A stretch of 64,000 nt of DNA from Aureimonas sp. SA4125 (GTDB lineage: Bacteria > Pseudomonadota > Alphaproteobacteria > Rhizobiales > Rhizobiaceae), in NCBI RefSeq assembly GCF_019973775.1, contig NZ_AP025032.1:4058001-4122000 (forward strand), written 5' to 3'. Of the stretch, positions 34,803 through 43,604 are shown one piece after another (position 1 is the stretch's first letter; every line of letters starts with the position of its first letter). A model generated the notes under the pieces. It was given only the letters and a program-made list of their open reading frames with translations, ran no database searches and was not told the DNA's origin. The translations under genes and the position numbers were made by a program.

Positions 34803-35798
34803 TCAGATCGCGGCGATCGCCGCCAGCACGGCCTCGTCGACCTCGATCCCCTCCTCGATCGCCGCGCGCCGCGCGCCTTGGCTCCGGCGACCGGGAAGGC
34901 GCGCACCGGGTTCTTCGGCAACCCGGGCGGCGAGCTCTGCCATGCGCAGCGTCGCGCCGGGGCCGCCGATCGCCTGGGGATCGAGGACAATCAGGAGATG
35001 ACCAAGACCGACCGGCGGTCCCTTGGCGTCGAAGAGCGAACTCGCCTCATACGCGAACTGGCTGCCGGTGACGCCGGCGGCCAGCATCTCCACCATCAGC
35101 GCCAGCGCCGCGCCCTTGGAATCGCCCGTCGGCACCATGGTCCCCGCCAGCGCCGCCTCCGGATCGGTGGTCGGCGCCCCGTCCTTGTCGAAGGCCCAGC
35201 CCTCGGGCAGTGGCACGCCCTTTTGCTTGGCCTCCATCACCTTGCCGCGCGCGACCTTCGACAGCGACAGGTCGATGACCAGGGGATCATGCCCCTCGCC
35301 CAAGGGTGCGGCGAAGGCGATAGGATTGGTGCCGTAGAGCGGCGTCCGCCCGCCCCAGGGCGCCATCGCCGCCGGGGCATTGGCGACCATCAGCGCGACG
35401 AGTCCGAGTTCGGCAAAGCGCTCGACCGTCAGTCCCATGACGCCGGCATGGTGCGAGCGCCGGATGCCGGCGAGCGCGACGCCCTGGCGCCGCGCGATGT
35501 CCGGCAGCATCGCGACGGCGAGATCCAGCGCCGGAAAGGCAAACCCGTCCGCCGCATCGATGGTCAGCACGCCCGGCGCAGGCCGGTCCGCCGCCGGCCG
35601 CGCATGGCCGTCGACCTTGCCGGCCCGGGCCTGCGCCGCATAGGTCGCGACCCGGCGAAAGCCGTGCCCGGACTGCCCGGCCGCCTCCGCCGCAACCAGC
35701 GCCCGCGCCACCGAAGTGGCGATCGCAGGGTCGACATTGCCGCGCACGATGGCGGCCGCCACCAGCGCCTCGGCGGCGGCAAGAGTAAGATGGGTCAT
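34803..35798 (-). CDS. Malate/L-lactate dehydrogenase (LDH2/YlbC) family oxidoreductase
   Basis: A 331-residue NAD(P)-dependent dehydrogenase of the LDH2 family. Family features: SGHGFRRVATYAAQ (about 43), catalytic-region RRSHHAGVMGL near residue 113, GTNPIAFAAPLG near residue 153, and GDSKGAALALMVEML near residue 230. Members act on malate, sulfolactate, ureidoglycolate or 2,3-diketo-sugar acids, and the substrate here is open. The ATG at 35798 is chosen as the family N-terminus begins MTHLTLAAAEAL. An upstream ATG at 35837 is possible. It converges with the enolase-superfamily gene. Confidence 0.88.
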   Translation of the reverse strand: MTHLTLAAAEALVAAAIVRGNVDPAIATSVARALVAAEAAGQSGHGFRRVATYAAQARAGKVDGHARPAADRPAPGVLTIDAADGFAFPALDLAVAMLPDIARRQGVALAGIRRSHHAGVMGLTVERFAELGLVALMVANAPAAMAPWGGRTPLYGTNPIAFAAPLGEGHDPLVIDLSLSKVARGKVMEAKQKGVPLPEGWAFDKDGAPTTDPEAALAGTMVPTGDSKGAALALMVEMLAAGVTGSQFAYEASSLFDAKGPPVGLGHLLIVLDPQAIGGPGATLRMAELAARVAEEPGARLPGRRSQGARRAAIEEGIEVDEAVLAAIAAI

Positions 35799-36135
35799 GT
35801 CAGGGCCTCTCGGATGCAACGCGGGATGCTCTCCCATGGCATCGCCTTTCGGCAGCGGGAACCCCTGATGCGGTGTGGCGGTCGACAGGATTGCAGACGG
35901 ATCGGCCCGAGACACCGAACGTCCGTTTCATTCCCGACTTGATTCGGGACGACGAGCATGTCGTTTGCCGCGGCGGTGCACGAGCGCAAAGGCGACCGGG
36001 GCTGCGCGACTGCGCCGACCAGGGTCGCCAGATCTCCCGATCGCTTCGGGTATGGGCATGCCGCGCTTCAGCCCCTATCCTTGCCGCGGCGCGAGCGAAA
36101 TCCCGCCACCGTCTCGCCAGCTACCGGAGCCCCCG
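35799..36135. other. Intergenic region with one inverted repeat
   Basis: A 337-bp divergent gap. It carries TTCCCGACTTGATTCGGGA at 35931-35949, an imperfect palindrome resembling dispersed alphaproteobacterial repeats. No convincing gene is seen. Promoters for both flanking genes are presumed here but not identified. Confidence 0.5.
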
Positions 36136-36384
36136 ATGCAGACCATCTTCGTCCAGTTCAAGTGCCGCCCTGGCATGGCCTATGCCGTTGCCGACACGCT
36201 GGTGCAGGATGTCGAGGAGATTTCCGAGGTCTATTCCACCTCGGGCCAGTACGACCTGATCGCCAAGTTCTACCTGCCCGCCGGGCAAGACCTCGGGCGT
36301 TTCGTCACCGAGCGGCTTCAGGTGGTCGACGGCGTTTCCGACACCTTCACCACCGTCGCCTTCAAGGCATTTGGCGGGAAGTAG
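36136..36384 (+). CDS. Stand-alone Lrp/AsnC ligand-binding (RAM) domain protein
   Basis: An 82-residue protein equal to the effector-binding domain of Lrp/AsnC regulators and lacking their N-terminal helix-turn-helix. It opens MQTIFVQFKCRPGMAY and contains SEVYSTSGQYDLIAKFYLPAG, the usual beta-alpha-beta core with the ligand-pocket glycine loop. Free-standing copies are common in alphaproteobacteria and form decamer-like rings that may bind amino acids. No specific role can be given. Single gene between two divergent or convergent neighbours. Confidence 0.88.
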   Translation: MQTIFVQFKCRPGMAYAVADTLVQDVEEISEVYSTSGQYDLIAKFYLPAGQDLGRFVTERLQVVDGVSDTFTTVAFKAFGGK

Positions 36385-36531
36385 GGTCCGCCGCGAAGGC
36401 ATGATCCCTCTGGCGACCGTCCCGCCATTTGGGAAGAGGTCGTAACGTAACGGGGATCCGCAGCGTGCTCCGGAACTGGCTGGCAGCGGGCCACGACACG
36501 CTTGTCGCTGCCCGTCCGCCCGGCCGAAAAC

Positions 36532-37359
36532 TCAGCCGACGAAGGCGCGCTCGACGACATAGGTCGCCGGCTGCGCGTTCGATCCCTCGACGAGGCCGAA
36601 CTTTTCCATCAGCGCGGCCGTGTCCTTCAGCATCTCCATCGACCCGCAGATCATGGCGCGATCGGTGGCGGGATCGAGCGGCGGCAGGCCGAGTTCCTCG
36701 AACAGCTTGCCGCTTTCGATCAGCGTGGTGATTCGCTCGCCGCGCGTCTCGCCGTCGCGCGTGGCGGTGGCGTGAAGCTGCAGCTTGTCGCCGACGAATT
36801 CGCTCATCAGTTCGTCCGCCCTGATCGCCGCCACGAGTTCCTTGCCATAAGCGAGTTCGGCCGTCGTGCGGCAGGTCTGCGTCAGGATGACCGTCTCGAA
36901 CTTGTCGTAGGTCTCGGGGTCGCGGATGATCGAGGCGAAGGGCGCGATGCCGGTGCCGGTCGAGAAGAGGTACAGGCGCTTTCCCGGGATCAGCGCGTCA
37001 TGGACGAGGGTGCCGGTCGATTTCTTGCGCATGAGGACGGTATCGCCGACCTTGATCTTTTGCAGATGCTCGGTCAGCGGGCCGTTCGGCACCTTGATCG
37101 AAAAGAATTCGAGTTCCTCGTCCCAGGACGGGCTGGCGATGGAATAGGCCCGGAAGACCGGCTTGTCGGCATTCGGCAGGCCGATCATCACGAACTCGCC
37201 GGAACGGAAGCGGAAGCCGGCGGGACGCGTCATGCGAAAACGGAACAGCGTATCGGTATGGTGCTGGACGTCGGTAACGGTCTCGGCGAAGACGCCTGCC
37301 GGGATCGGGAACGATGGCGCGGCGCCGGTCACGGCGGTTTCGTTGGCGAAGGCGTTCAT
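36532..37359 (-). CDS. fpr: Ferredoxin--NADP(+) reductase
   Basis: A 275-residue flavoprotein. FAD-binding motif RAYSIASPSWDEELEFFSIKV (RxYS, about residue 70), LFSTGTGIAPFASIIRDPETY near residue 130 as the NADP loop, and the C-terminal CGSMEMLKDTAALMEKFGL plus YVVERAFVG with an aromatic residue close to the end, as in bacterial Fpr. It exchanges electrons between NADPH and ferredoxin or flavodoxin, often in oxidative stress and Fe-S repair. The ATG at 37359 follows the usual start. Longer readings add unrelated sequence. Confidence 0.95.
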   Translation of the reverse strand: MNAFANETAVTGAAPSFPIPAGVFAETVTDVQHHTDTLFRFRMTRPAGFRFRSGEFVMIGLPNADKPVFRAYSIASPSWDEELEFFSIKVPNGPLTEHLQKIKVGDTVLMRKKSTGTLVHDALIPGKRLYLFSTGTGIAPFASIIRDPETYDKFETVILTQTCRTTAELAYGKELVAAIRADELMSEFVGDKLQLHATATRDGETRGERITTLIESGKLFEELGLPPLDPATDRAMICGSMEMLKDTAALMEKFGLVEGSNAQPATYVVERAFVG

Positions 37360-37483
37360 CGGAATCCCTGTGGCAAGCGTTTGTCTCGGCGCAAGATAAG
37401 GATTTTGCACGGCAGCAAAACCATCCCGTGCCCTGATAGAGGGGTTTGGCCCATAAATCGGCGCGCCACCAGAGAGGATATTC

Positions 37484-38788
37484 TCAAACTCTGACCTCGC
37501 GCGGAAAATTCGCCGAACCGGCAAATACCCGGCGGTAGCGTTCGATCTCGGCCGGATCGCCCGTCGCCTTGGCCGGATTGTCGGAAAGCTTCACCGCCGG
37601 CCGGCCATTGGCGGAGATGACCTTGCAAACCAGCGAGATCGCCTCCAGCCCCGCACTGCCGTCCGGCGCCACGTCGCGGAAATCATTGGTGAGGTTCGTG
37701 CCCCAGCCGAAGCTCATCCGCACCCGCCCGTCGAAATGGCGATAGGCGGCCTCGATCCCCTCGACATCCATGCCGTCGGAAAACACCAGGAGCTTGTCGC
37801 GCGGGTCGATGCCGTGCGCCGTCCACCAGGCCATGATCGCCTCGCCCCCTTCGATCGGCGGGGCGGAATCGGGGCGAAAGCCGGTCCATTCCGTCAGCCA
37901 TTCAGGCGCGTCGCGCAGAAAGGCCTCCGTGCCGAAGGCATCGGGCAGGACGACGAGAAGATTGCCGCCGTAATAGCTCTGCCATTCCTTCAGCACGGTG
38001 AAGGGCGCACGCTTCAGAGCCGCGTCGCTGTCGGTGAGCGCCGCCGTGACCATCGGCAATTCGTGCGCGTTCGTGCCGATCGCCTCGACATCGGTGTCCA
38101 TCGCGAGGAGCACGTTGGAGGATCCGATGAAAGCGCCGCCGAGCCCCTCCTTCAGAGCCTCGACGCACCAGCGCTGCCAGAGAAAGGAATGCCGCCGCCG
38201 CGTGCCGAAGTCGGAGATCTTCAGGTGCGGCAGTTTGCGCAGCCGTTCCACCTTCTCCCACATCTTCGCCTTGCCGCGGGCGTAGAGGACGTCGAGCTCG
38301 AAGCGGCCGAGCCCTTTCAGCGCGGCGCGCGAGCGCAGTTCGTTGATGATGGCGAGCGCCGGGATTTCCCACATCGTCGTGTGCGTCCACTTGCCGTGGA
38401 AGACGAGCTCGAACTGGCCGTCGACCCGGCTGAGCTCGTATTCCGGCAGCTGGAAATCGGCGAGCCATTCGAGGAACGCCGGCCGAAAGATCTGCGTCGA
38501 GCCGTAGAAGCTGTTGCCGGCGAGCCAGATCATCTCGCGCTTCGTGAAGCGCAGGCTGCGGGCATAGTCGAGTTGGGCGCGCAGCTCCGATTCGCTGACA
38601 TCGTCGGCGATGCGCACGCGCTTCGTCCGGTTGATCAGCGAAAAACTGACGTCGACATCCCGGTGCAGGCCCCAGATCATCTGCAACATCAACAGCTTGT
38701 AAAAGTCGGTGTCGAGCAGGCTGCGTACGATCGGATCGAGCTTGAAGGTGTGGCTCCACACCCGCGTAGCGATGTCGGTCGCGACCAT
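37484..38788 (-). CDS. pncB: Nicotinate phosphoribosyltransferase
   Basis: A 434-residue enzyme that converts nicotinate and PRPP to nicotinate mononucleotide in NAD salvage. Conserved blocks: [31 protein letters not shown] near the start, then [14 protein letters not shown] near residue 202, the GSSNVLLAM loop, and [12 protein letters not shown] close to residue 370, all typical of PncB. Full length. The ATG at 38788 matches the family N-terminus. Monocistronic, 124 bp from fpr. Confidence 0.95.
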   Translation of the reverse strand: MVATDIATRVWSHTFKLDPIVRSLLDTDFYKLLMLQMIWGLHRDVDVSFSLINRTKRVRIADDVSESELRAQLDYARSLRFTKREMIWLAGNSFYGSTQIFRPAFLEWLADFQLPEYELSRVDGQFELVFHGKWTHTTMWEIPALAIINELRSRAALKGLGRFELDVLYARGKAKMWEKVERLRKLPHLKISDFGTRRRHSFLWQRWCVEALKEGLGGAFIGSSNVLLAMDTDVEAIGTNAHELPMVTAALTDSDAALKRAPFTVLKEWQSYYGGNLLVVLPDAFGTEAFLRDAPEWLTEWTGFRPDSAPPIEGGEAIMAWWTAHGIDPRDKLLVFSDGMDVEGIEAAYRHFDGRVRMSFGWGTNLTNDFRDVAPDGSAGLEAISLVCKVISANGRPAVKLSDNPAKATGDPAEIERYRRVFAGSANFPREVRV

Positions 38789-39009
38789 GATACTTCCCCT
38801 GGCTGACGTCGCGAGGGGTTTAGCGCAGGCCGCATCAGATTTCACCTGCGACGCGCAGCGAAGACCCGCGCCAGGAGGCACGTTTGTTCGGCCCGAGAGT
38901 ATTTTTGCGCAAGGCCTCGCCCGTTGCGGAACCAAAAGATATCGTCCAGCTTTATACGTCACCGAATTGTAGCGGGCACGACAGCGATGCTCGTGCAGGA
39001 GGATTTGAA

Positions 39010-39345
39010 ATGAAGATCAAGATGTTTGTGGCCGGACTTCTGGCGCTTGGCACGGTCGTGGCGGCTGTGCCGGCCAGTGCCCAGAACATCGTTATCGGCC
39101 CCGATGGCGTCCGAATCATGGAGCCGCGTGGCGAACGCGGCCGGGACAGCGATCGTCGCCGCCCTGACAGGCGCGAGATCAGCGAGCGCGAAGCTGTAAG
39201 GATCGCACGCGGCGAAGGCGTACGCGAAGTCGATTCCGTCCGCCGGACCAGCCGCGCCTACCGCATTCTCGGCGTCGACCGCCGCGGCCGCGACATCCGC
39301 GTCGACGTCGATCGCCGCGATGGGGACGTTCTTTCGGTTCGCTGA
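39010..39345 (+). CDS. Small exported PepSY-like protein
   Basis: A 111-residue secreted protein. The signal peptide ends PASAQ. The mature part is Arg/Asp-rich, with a C-terminal PepSY-like unit: [14 protein letters not shown], then [27 protein letters not shown]. Similar small PepSY proteins are frequent in Rhizobiales with no fixed function; binding or inhibition of a periplasmic target is a guess. RBS GGAGGA is upstream (38997-39002), 7 nt from the ATG. Confidence 0.75.
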   Translation: MKIKMFVAGLLALGTVVAAVPASAQNIVIGPDGVRIMEPRGERGRDSDRRRPDRREISEREAVRIARGEGVREVDSVRRTSRAYRILGVDRRGRDIRVDVDRRDGDVLSVR

Positions 39346-39638
39346 GGCGACTCACGTCAAAGCATGTGCTGGCGGCTCTTCCGGAAGCGGGAGGGCCGTT
39401 TGCATGAGCGGGTGCAAAGTGCGGTCGCCACAGGGAGACGATTCGTCGTCTGCCGTCACTTCCCGCAACGAAAGTTAGCCGGCCAGGCGAAATACGGCGC
39501 GGCGGACGTCGGAAGCTCAACGCGTCGCCGCTGGGTCTACCGATCCAACGACTCAAATAGATTTCAAGCCGGCGAGGCAGGCATGCGGCCTGGGTCGAGC
39601 CGGTCTCAAGCCGAAAGAGGTGGAGGGCAAAGACAAAA

Positions 39639-39714
39639 TGGTGCCCAGGGACGGAGTCGAACCGCCGACACTGCGATTTTCAGTCGCATGCTCTACCAAC
39701 TGAGCTACCTGGGC
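39639..39714 (-). tRNA. tRNA-Phe (GAA)
   Basis: A 76-nt cloverleaf on the minus strand. Acceptor arms GCCCAGG/CCTGGGC, anticodon stem GCGAC with loop containing GAA, T-loop GTTCGACTC, and encoded CCA end (39639-39641). The D-arm AGCTCAGTTGGTAGAGC is standard. Confidence 0.97.
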
Positions 39715-40027
39715 GCCGGTGCGGGAGACAAGCAAGCGCTGCGTCCCTCACACGGTCCGCGCCTTATATGGAGAACGTTTCGGCGTGTCCAGCCTCAATC
39801 TGGGCGGTGCGCGGGATTGCCGTCTGGCAGGGCGGGATAGCCGCAGACGAGCGCATATCGAGGCGTCTTCGCGCCGGGAGCGCCGGCCGTGGCTCCTGTT
39901 GCTCAACCGCGGCGCTCTCGGAAGATGCCCCAGTCATGGCGGCTCGATCGAGGCTTGCGCCAAGCCGCCCACGGCAGCTTGCGCTGGAGGAAGTGCTGTG
40001 GCAGAAGTCCCCCGCGTCAAGCGACCG
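39715..40027. other. Gap between tRNA-Phe and tRNA-Thr
   Basis: A 313-bp gap between the divergently oriented tRNA genes. The high-GC composition gives several open frames, but none has a convincing start or family resemblance. Both tRNA promoters must lie here. No other element is seen. Confidence 0.6.
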
Positions 40028-40102
40028 GCTGCGGTAGCTCAGTGGTAGAGCACTCCATTGGTAATGGAGAGGTCGGGAGTTCAATCCTCCCTCGCAGCAC
40101 CA
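40028..40102 (+). tRNA. tRNA-Thr (GGU), boundary of the accessory island
   Basis: A 75-nt cloverleaf. Acceptor arms GCTGCGG/TCGCAGC, anticodon loop TTGGTAA with anticodon GGT, T-loop GTTCAATCC, and encoded CCA (40100-40102). All genes to its right in the window are phage-, IS- or island-like, whereas everything to its left is core, so its 3' end is the probable integration site of the island. No integrase is adjacent. Confidence 0.96.
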
Positions 40103-40538
40103 TTTTGTTGGGCGAAATCAAGATTTTAGTTTTGTCAGCTGAAACGACCACGTGGGTCATCACGCGTGGGCAGCACCTGGGCAGCACCGGTTTTGCGGGG
40201 CTTCTCGCTTGTCTGGTCGTCGCCTAGCACGTTGGCTGATTCGGCAGAGGCCCATTGCAGTGTTGCCGCGCAGCGTGCCTGAAAATCGCTAGTCGGCCCG
40301 AAATGTTGCAGCAGATCGATCTCGTCGATCATGTCCGCGATCGTCTCCTGATCCCCAGCTGCGATAGCCTGGCGCAGCTCGCGGGAGCACACCCACAAAT
40401 GCCGCACATGAAGCTCGAGGTCCTCGGGGGCCGGCGGGCCGCTGCACGTGCCGGGATCACGCGCTCTGTCGGCGCGCGCGGCACGTTCCTTGGAGAGGTC
40501 AATTTCCTTGGAGAGCTCGATAAGGTTGGTTTCAGGCA

Positions 40539-41913
40539 GGTAGTGTCCGCGCTCGTGGTGGAAATTCCGACATTGAAAGGTGTGGCTGAGGCGGTCACCG
40601 GATAGGGCGGCTAAGGTGGAGTTGCGAGACTTCAACCTGACCGGAGAACCCGATGACCGAGGACAGACTACCGCTTGCCGAGCTTTTTGCGAAAGCCGGG
40701 GACGGCGATTTCCTGAGAACGATAGCCGAGAGCGTGATGCAGCTCCTTATGGAGGTCGACGTTGAAGGCATGATCGGCGCCGGGCGCCACGAACGGACGC
40801 AGGAACGGGCGACTTATCGCAATGGCTACCGCGACCGCTCGCTCGACACGCGGCTCGGCTCGTTGCAGCTTCGGATACCCAAGCTTCGGCAGGGCAGCTA
40901 CTTCCCGCCGTTCCTGGAGCCGAGAAAGCTCTCGGAGAAGGCCTTGGTTGCCGTCATTCAGGAAGCTTGGATCAGCGGCGTTTCCACCCGGCGGGTCGAC
41001 GATCTGGTACAGGCCATGGGGCTGTCGGGGATCGGCAAGAGCACCGTATCGAAGCTGTGCAAAGACATCGACGAACGCGTCGGCGGCTTCCTCGACCGTC
41101 CTCTCACTGGCGACTGGCCCTACCTCTGGCTGGATGCGACCTACCTGAAGCAGCGCGAGGGTGGACGCATCGTTTCGGTCGCCGCCATAATCGCCGTGGC
41201 CGTGAACACGGACGGCAAGCGCGAGATCGTCGGCCTTCACATCGGCCCCTCGGAAGCGGAGACGTTTTGGTCGAGCTTCCTCAAGAGCCTCGTGCGCCGC
41301 GGCCTGTCCGGCGTGAAGCTCGTGATCTCGGATGCTCACGAAGGGCTGAAAGCCGCCATTCGCCGGGTGTTCAGCGCCTCCTGGCAGCGCTGCCGGGTGC
41401 ATTGGATGCGCAACGCCCTGTCGTATGTCCCGAAGGCGCAGCAGAGCATGGCGGCGGCCGCGCTGCGCCAAGCCTTCGCCCAGCCCGATCGTGCTAGCGC
41501 CAGCCAGGCGCTGCGCCACGTCGCCGACCAGCTTCGGGGAAAGTGTCCAAAGCTCGGGGCCTTCATCGACAACAGCGAGACCGACGTGCTGGCGCACATG
41601 GATTTTCCCAGTCAGCACCGGACCCGGATCCATTCGACGAATTCCCTGGAGCGCCTGAACAAGGAGGTGAAGCGGCGTGCCGACGTCGTCGGAATCTTCC
41701 CGAACGAGGGATCCATCATCCGGCTCATCGGCGCCGTCCTTCTCGAGGCCAACGACGAATGGCAGATCCAGAACCGCTACATGCAGACCGAACCCATGGC
41801 CGACCTCATGGCCATGGGCAACACTGCAAAACCCGAACAGATTTCCACCGAAGTCGCCTGAAACGGAGCCGCTTCAGCTACACTCAATTTCCACCACGTT
41901 GACGGACACGACC
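40539..41913 (+). mobile_element. IS256-family insertion sequence, complete (1375 bp)
   Basis: Terminal inverted repeats of 28 bp (40539-40566 and 41886-41913) match at 23 of 28 positions, both starting GGT and ending GTGGTGGAAATT. The element is flanked by a perfect 8-bp target duplication TTCAGGCA (40531-40538 and 41914-41921). One transposase gene fills it. The undamaged TSD and intact transposase indicate recent insertion and possible activity. Confidence 0.95.
40653..41861 (+). CDS. IS256-family transposase
   Basis: A 402-residue DDE transposase of the mutator/IS256 family. Catalytic residues expected at D161 (LWLDATYLK), D227 (VISDAHEG) and E333 (NSLERLNKEVKRR). The family opening blocks YRNGYRDRSLDTRLGSLQLRIPKLRQGSYFP and the C/H pattern RCRVHWMRN are present. 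Full length with no frameshift. The ATG at 40653 lies 7 nt after GGAG. It is the only gene of the element. Confidence 0.97.
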   Translation: MTEDRLPLAELFAKAGDGDFLRTIAESVMQLLMEVDVEGMIGAGRHERTQERATYRNGYRDRSLDTRLGSLQLRIPKLRQGSYFPPFLEPRKLSEKALVAVIQEAWISGVSTRRVDDLVQAMGLSGIGKSTVSKLCKDIDERVGGFLDRPLTGDWPYLWLDATYLKQREGGRIVSVAAIIAVAVNTDGKREIVGLHIGPSEAETFWSSFLKSLVRRGLSGVKLVISDAHEGLKAAIRRVFSASWQRCRVHWMRNALSYVPKAQQSMAAAALRQAFAQPDRASASQALRHVADQLRGKCPKLGAFIDNSETDVLAHMDFPSQHRTRIHSTNSLERLNKEVKRRADVVGIFPNEGSIIRLIGAVLLEANDEWQIQNRYMQTEPMADLMAMGNTAKPEQISTEVA

Positions 41914-41975
41914 TTCAGGCATGGCTTCGCCAGCCGCCCCGATAGGGTCGTCGTGCATATTGCGCTTCCCTTAAT

Positions 41976-42033
41976 CAACATTTAATGTTGAATGGATAAA
42001 CCGCCCTATTCAGATCGTCAACATTAAATGTTG
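41976..42033. promoter_or_regulatory. Pair of 15-bp palindromic operators upstream of the XRE gene
   Basis: CAACATTTAATGTTG at 41976-41990 and its exact reverse complement CAACATTAAATGTTG at 42019-42033. Each is a perfect palindrome around a central base, with centres 43 bp apart (about four helical turns). They stand 8 and 51 bp before the ATG of an XRE-type repressor, the classic layout for cooperative autoregulation. Confidence 0.8.
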
Positions 42034-42040
42034 GTTCAGA

Positions 42041-42268
42041 ATGACCCCATCTCAGTGCCGAGCTGCCCGCGCTCTTCTCGACATGTCTCAGCCGGACCTT
42101 GCTTCGCAGGCGGGGCTCGGCCTCTCGACGATCGTTGATTTCGAGCGGTCGCGCCGCGCAGTCTCATCAGACGGCATTCAAAAGATTGTTTCGGCGCTCG
42201 AGACGTCGGGTGTCGAGTTCATCGCAGAGAACGGGGGCGGGGCTGGCGTAAGGCTGAGAAACCCATGA
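42041..42268 (+). CDS. XRE-family helix-turn-helix repressor
   Basis: A 75-residue protein that is essentially one HTH_XRE domain: QCRAARALLDMSQPDLASQAGLGLSTIVDFERSRRAVSSDGIQKIVSALE. The C-terminal GVEFIAENGGGAGVRL is the usual ending of small island or antitoxin-like XRE proteins. The two palindromes just upstream are its probable operators. It overlaps the next gene by 4 nt (ATGA), so the two are coexpressed, a layout shared with toxin-antitoxin and phage immunity modules. Confidence 0.9.
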   Translation: MTPSQCRAARALLDMSQPDLASQAGLGLSTIVDFERSRRAVSSDGIQKIVSALETSGVEFIAENGGGAGVRLRNP

Positions 42269-42666
42269 TGCTCTGGCTAGATGAATATCGAAGTTTCTTA
42301 GCAGCAAGTGCTGGCGACCAGGCCCAGCAAGTTGGCAGGCTTGCTGAACGGATCGCATTCGCCGAGCAATTAGCGGCCCCGCTCACGTCACCTCGAGTGG
42401 ACGGTCTGCGTTCTGGCCAGCCGACAGAAATCAAGGCAAAGATCGTTCGTGCTGGGGTTTCACTGGCCGGGCGCTTTGTCGACATTTCTGAACTGAATTT
42501 GGCGAATGCGGGTCTTTATCTGATCTTCCTATTTGAGCCTCACAAGCGAGCAATCAGCGTGTTCGAGATCAGAGCCCAAGAGATGCACCGCCGGTTGACC
42601 GCGGCGCACTCGGTGACACTGGGCTTTTTAAAAGAGATGACGCCGGTCTGGTCCTTTTCGGACTAG
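42265..42666 (+). CDS. Unknown protein coupled to the XRE repressor
   Basis: A 133-residue protein I do not recognise. The N-terminal half is helical and charged (LWLDEYRSFLAASAGDQAQQVGRLAERIAFAEQLAAPL). A more beta-rich half follows with LYLIFLFEPHKRAISVFEIRAQEMHRRL. No signal peptide or membrane segment. The ATGA overlap with the XRE gene implies a joint function, perhaps partner, effector or toxin, but no known toxin motif is seen. G+C is lower than in the core genes. Confidence 0.6.
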   Translation: MMLWLDEYRSFLAASAGDQAQQVGRLAERIAFAEQLAAPLTSPRVDGLRSGQPTEIKAKIVRAGVSLAGRFVDISELNLANAGLYLIFLFEPHKRAISVFEIRAQEMHRRLTAAHSVTLGFLKEMTPVWSFSD

Positions 42667-42974
42667 CGCCTCGTTACGGAGGTGCGTGGCCCATGCCCAA
42701 GCAGGCCGAGGCGGTATAACCAATCCATGCTGACCCCGTCAAAAGCAGACGACATTGCCTAGATTATTGGAACGTCGGTCCAAGCCTCATTGGGAAAGAC
42801 GGAAGGTTCAATGGGGCAGAACGTCGAAGCCGAAGAGAGCTACATTCGGAGAGAGTTCGGAAGATTGGCAGTGGAATAACCGGGGTGATTGTCGCTCAGA
42901 ATTGCAATATTCGAGGTGGGTGCTAGATGCATATTAGGAAGCAACAGTTCTGGTGGCATACCGAAGGAAGACTC
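42667..42974. other. Gap upstream of the mucR homologue
   Basis: A 308-bp stretch without a supported gene. AAGGAA at 42964-42969 is the ribosome site for the GTG at 42975. The composition is less GC-rich than elsewhere. A short open frame around 42755-42937 has no family resemblance. Confidence 0.5.
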
Positions 42975-43436
42975 GTGAAAGATACAGACACATCGCGCGA
43001 CGATCTTGCCGCAATGACAGCCGAGATCGCGTCGGCCTATGTCGCCAACAATCGCGTTCCGCAGGCAGACCTTCCCGACTTGATTGCCAGCATACACAGG
43101 TCGCTAAGCTTGCTTGGTTCCCCGGAGCGTGCGCCCGAGCCAGCCGCGCTGGTGCCTGCCGTCTCGATCAGGAAATCAGTGACGCCCGACTACATCATCT
43201 GCCTCGAGGATGGGAAAAGCTTCAAGTCGCTGAAGCGGCATATAGCGGTCCGTTACGGCCTGACGCCGGACGAGTACCGCCGCAAGTGGGGCCTGCCGTC
43301 GGATTATCCGATGGTTGCGGCCACCTATGCTGCCAGGCGCTCCGAGTTAGCGCTGAACCTCGGTTTGGGCCGCAAGAAGGCCGAGCCGGTTGTCGAGCCC
43401 GCACGCAAGGCCGGCCGCGGTCGTAATGCCAACTGA
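42975..43436 (+). CDS. MucR/Ros-family transcriptional regulator
   Basis: A 153-residue zinc-finger-type regulator. The N-terminal helix block LAAMTAEIASAYVANNRVPQADLPDLIASIHRSL oligomerises in MucR proteins. The DNA-binding part is IICLEDGKSFKSLKRHIAVRYGLTPDEYRRKWGLPSDYPMVA. As in several MucR proteins only one Cys of the usual zinc pair is present. MucR/Ros proteins control exopolysaccharide, motility and plasmid genes in Rhizobiales. A GTG at 42975 with AAGGAA upstream is preferred over the ATG at 42927. It converges on the coiled-coil operon. Confidence 0.92.
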   Translation: MKDTDTSRDDLAAMTAEIASAYVANNRVPQADLPDLIASIHRSLSLLGSPERAPEPAALVPAVSIRKSVTPDYIICLEDGKSFKSLKRHIAVRYGLTPDEYRRKWGLPSDYPMVAATYAARRSELALNLGLGRKKAEPVVEPARKAGRGRNAN

Positions 43437-43604
43437 GCATCAGCGACCCGGCCGCGACCCCGTTGCGGGCCCCTCCGGCAGGCCGCCGTCGCCCCCACAA
43501 TGCCAGCAGTGCCCGCTCTTTCCTTCAGTGCTCGCGCCAAGTCTGAAATACTTGAGCGTTCACGGTGCTGTCGGAAACAGGTCGCTGTTCAGTTGACATG
43601 TCAT

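Larger units (their letters stand above)
40135..41922 (-). pseudogene. Island gene of unknown function, split at its start codon by an IS256 element
   Basis: If the IS (40539-41913) and one target duplication are removed, an intact minus-strand ORF is restored. Its ATG lies at 41920-41922 and it reads MPETNLIELSKEIDLSKERA and on to the stop at 40135, about 134 residues. The element inserted within codons 1-4. The current reading into the IS end gives a chimeric 166-residue frame without its own ribosome site. The core LRQAIAAGDQETIADMIDEID resembles AAVAAGDTEGAADALDEIE in the protein at 54953-55342, so the two are probably related island genes. Function unknown. Confidence 0.7.

Noticed and set aside
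40167..40188. Tandem 11-bp repeat TGGGCAGCACC as an attachment-site core or CRISPR-like repeat
   Set aside because: There are only two copies, they lie within the coding part of the disrupted island gene, and no further copy or spacer pattern is seen.
42755..42937. 60-codon plus-strand frame before the mucR homologue
   Set aside because: It has no ribosome site, unusual Trp/Arg-rich composition and no resemblance to a known family.
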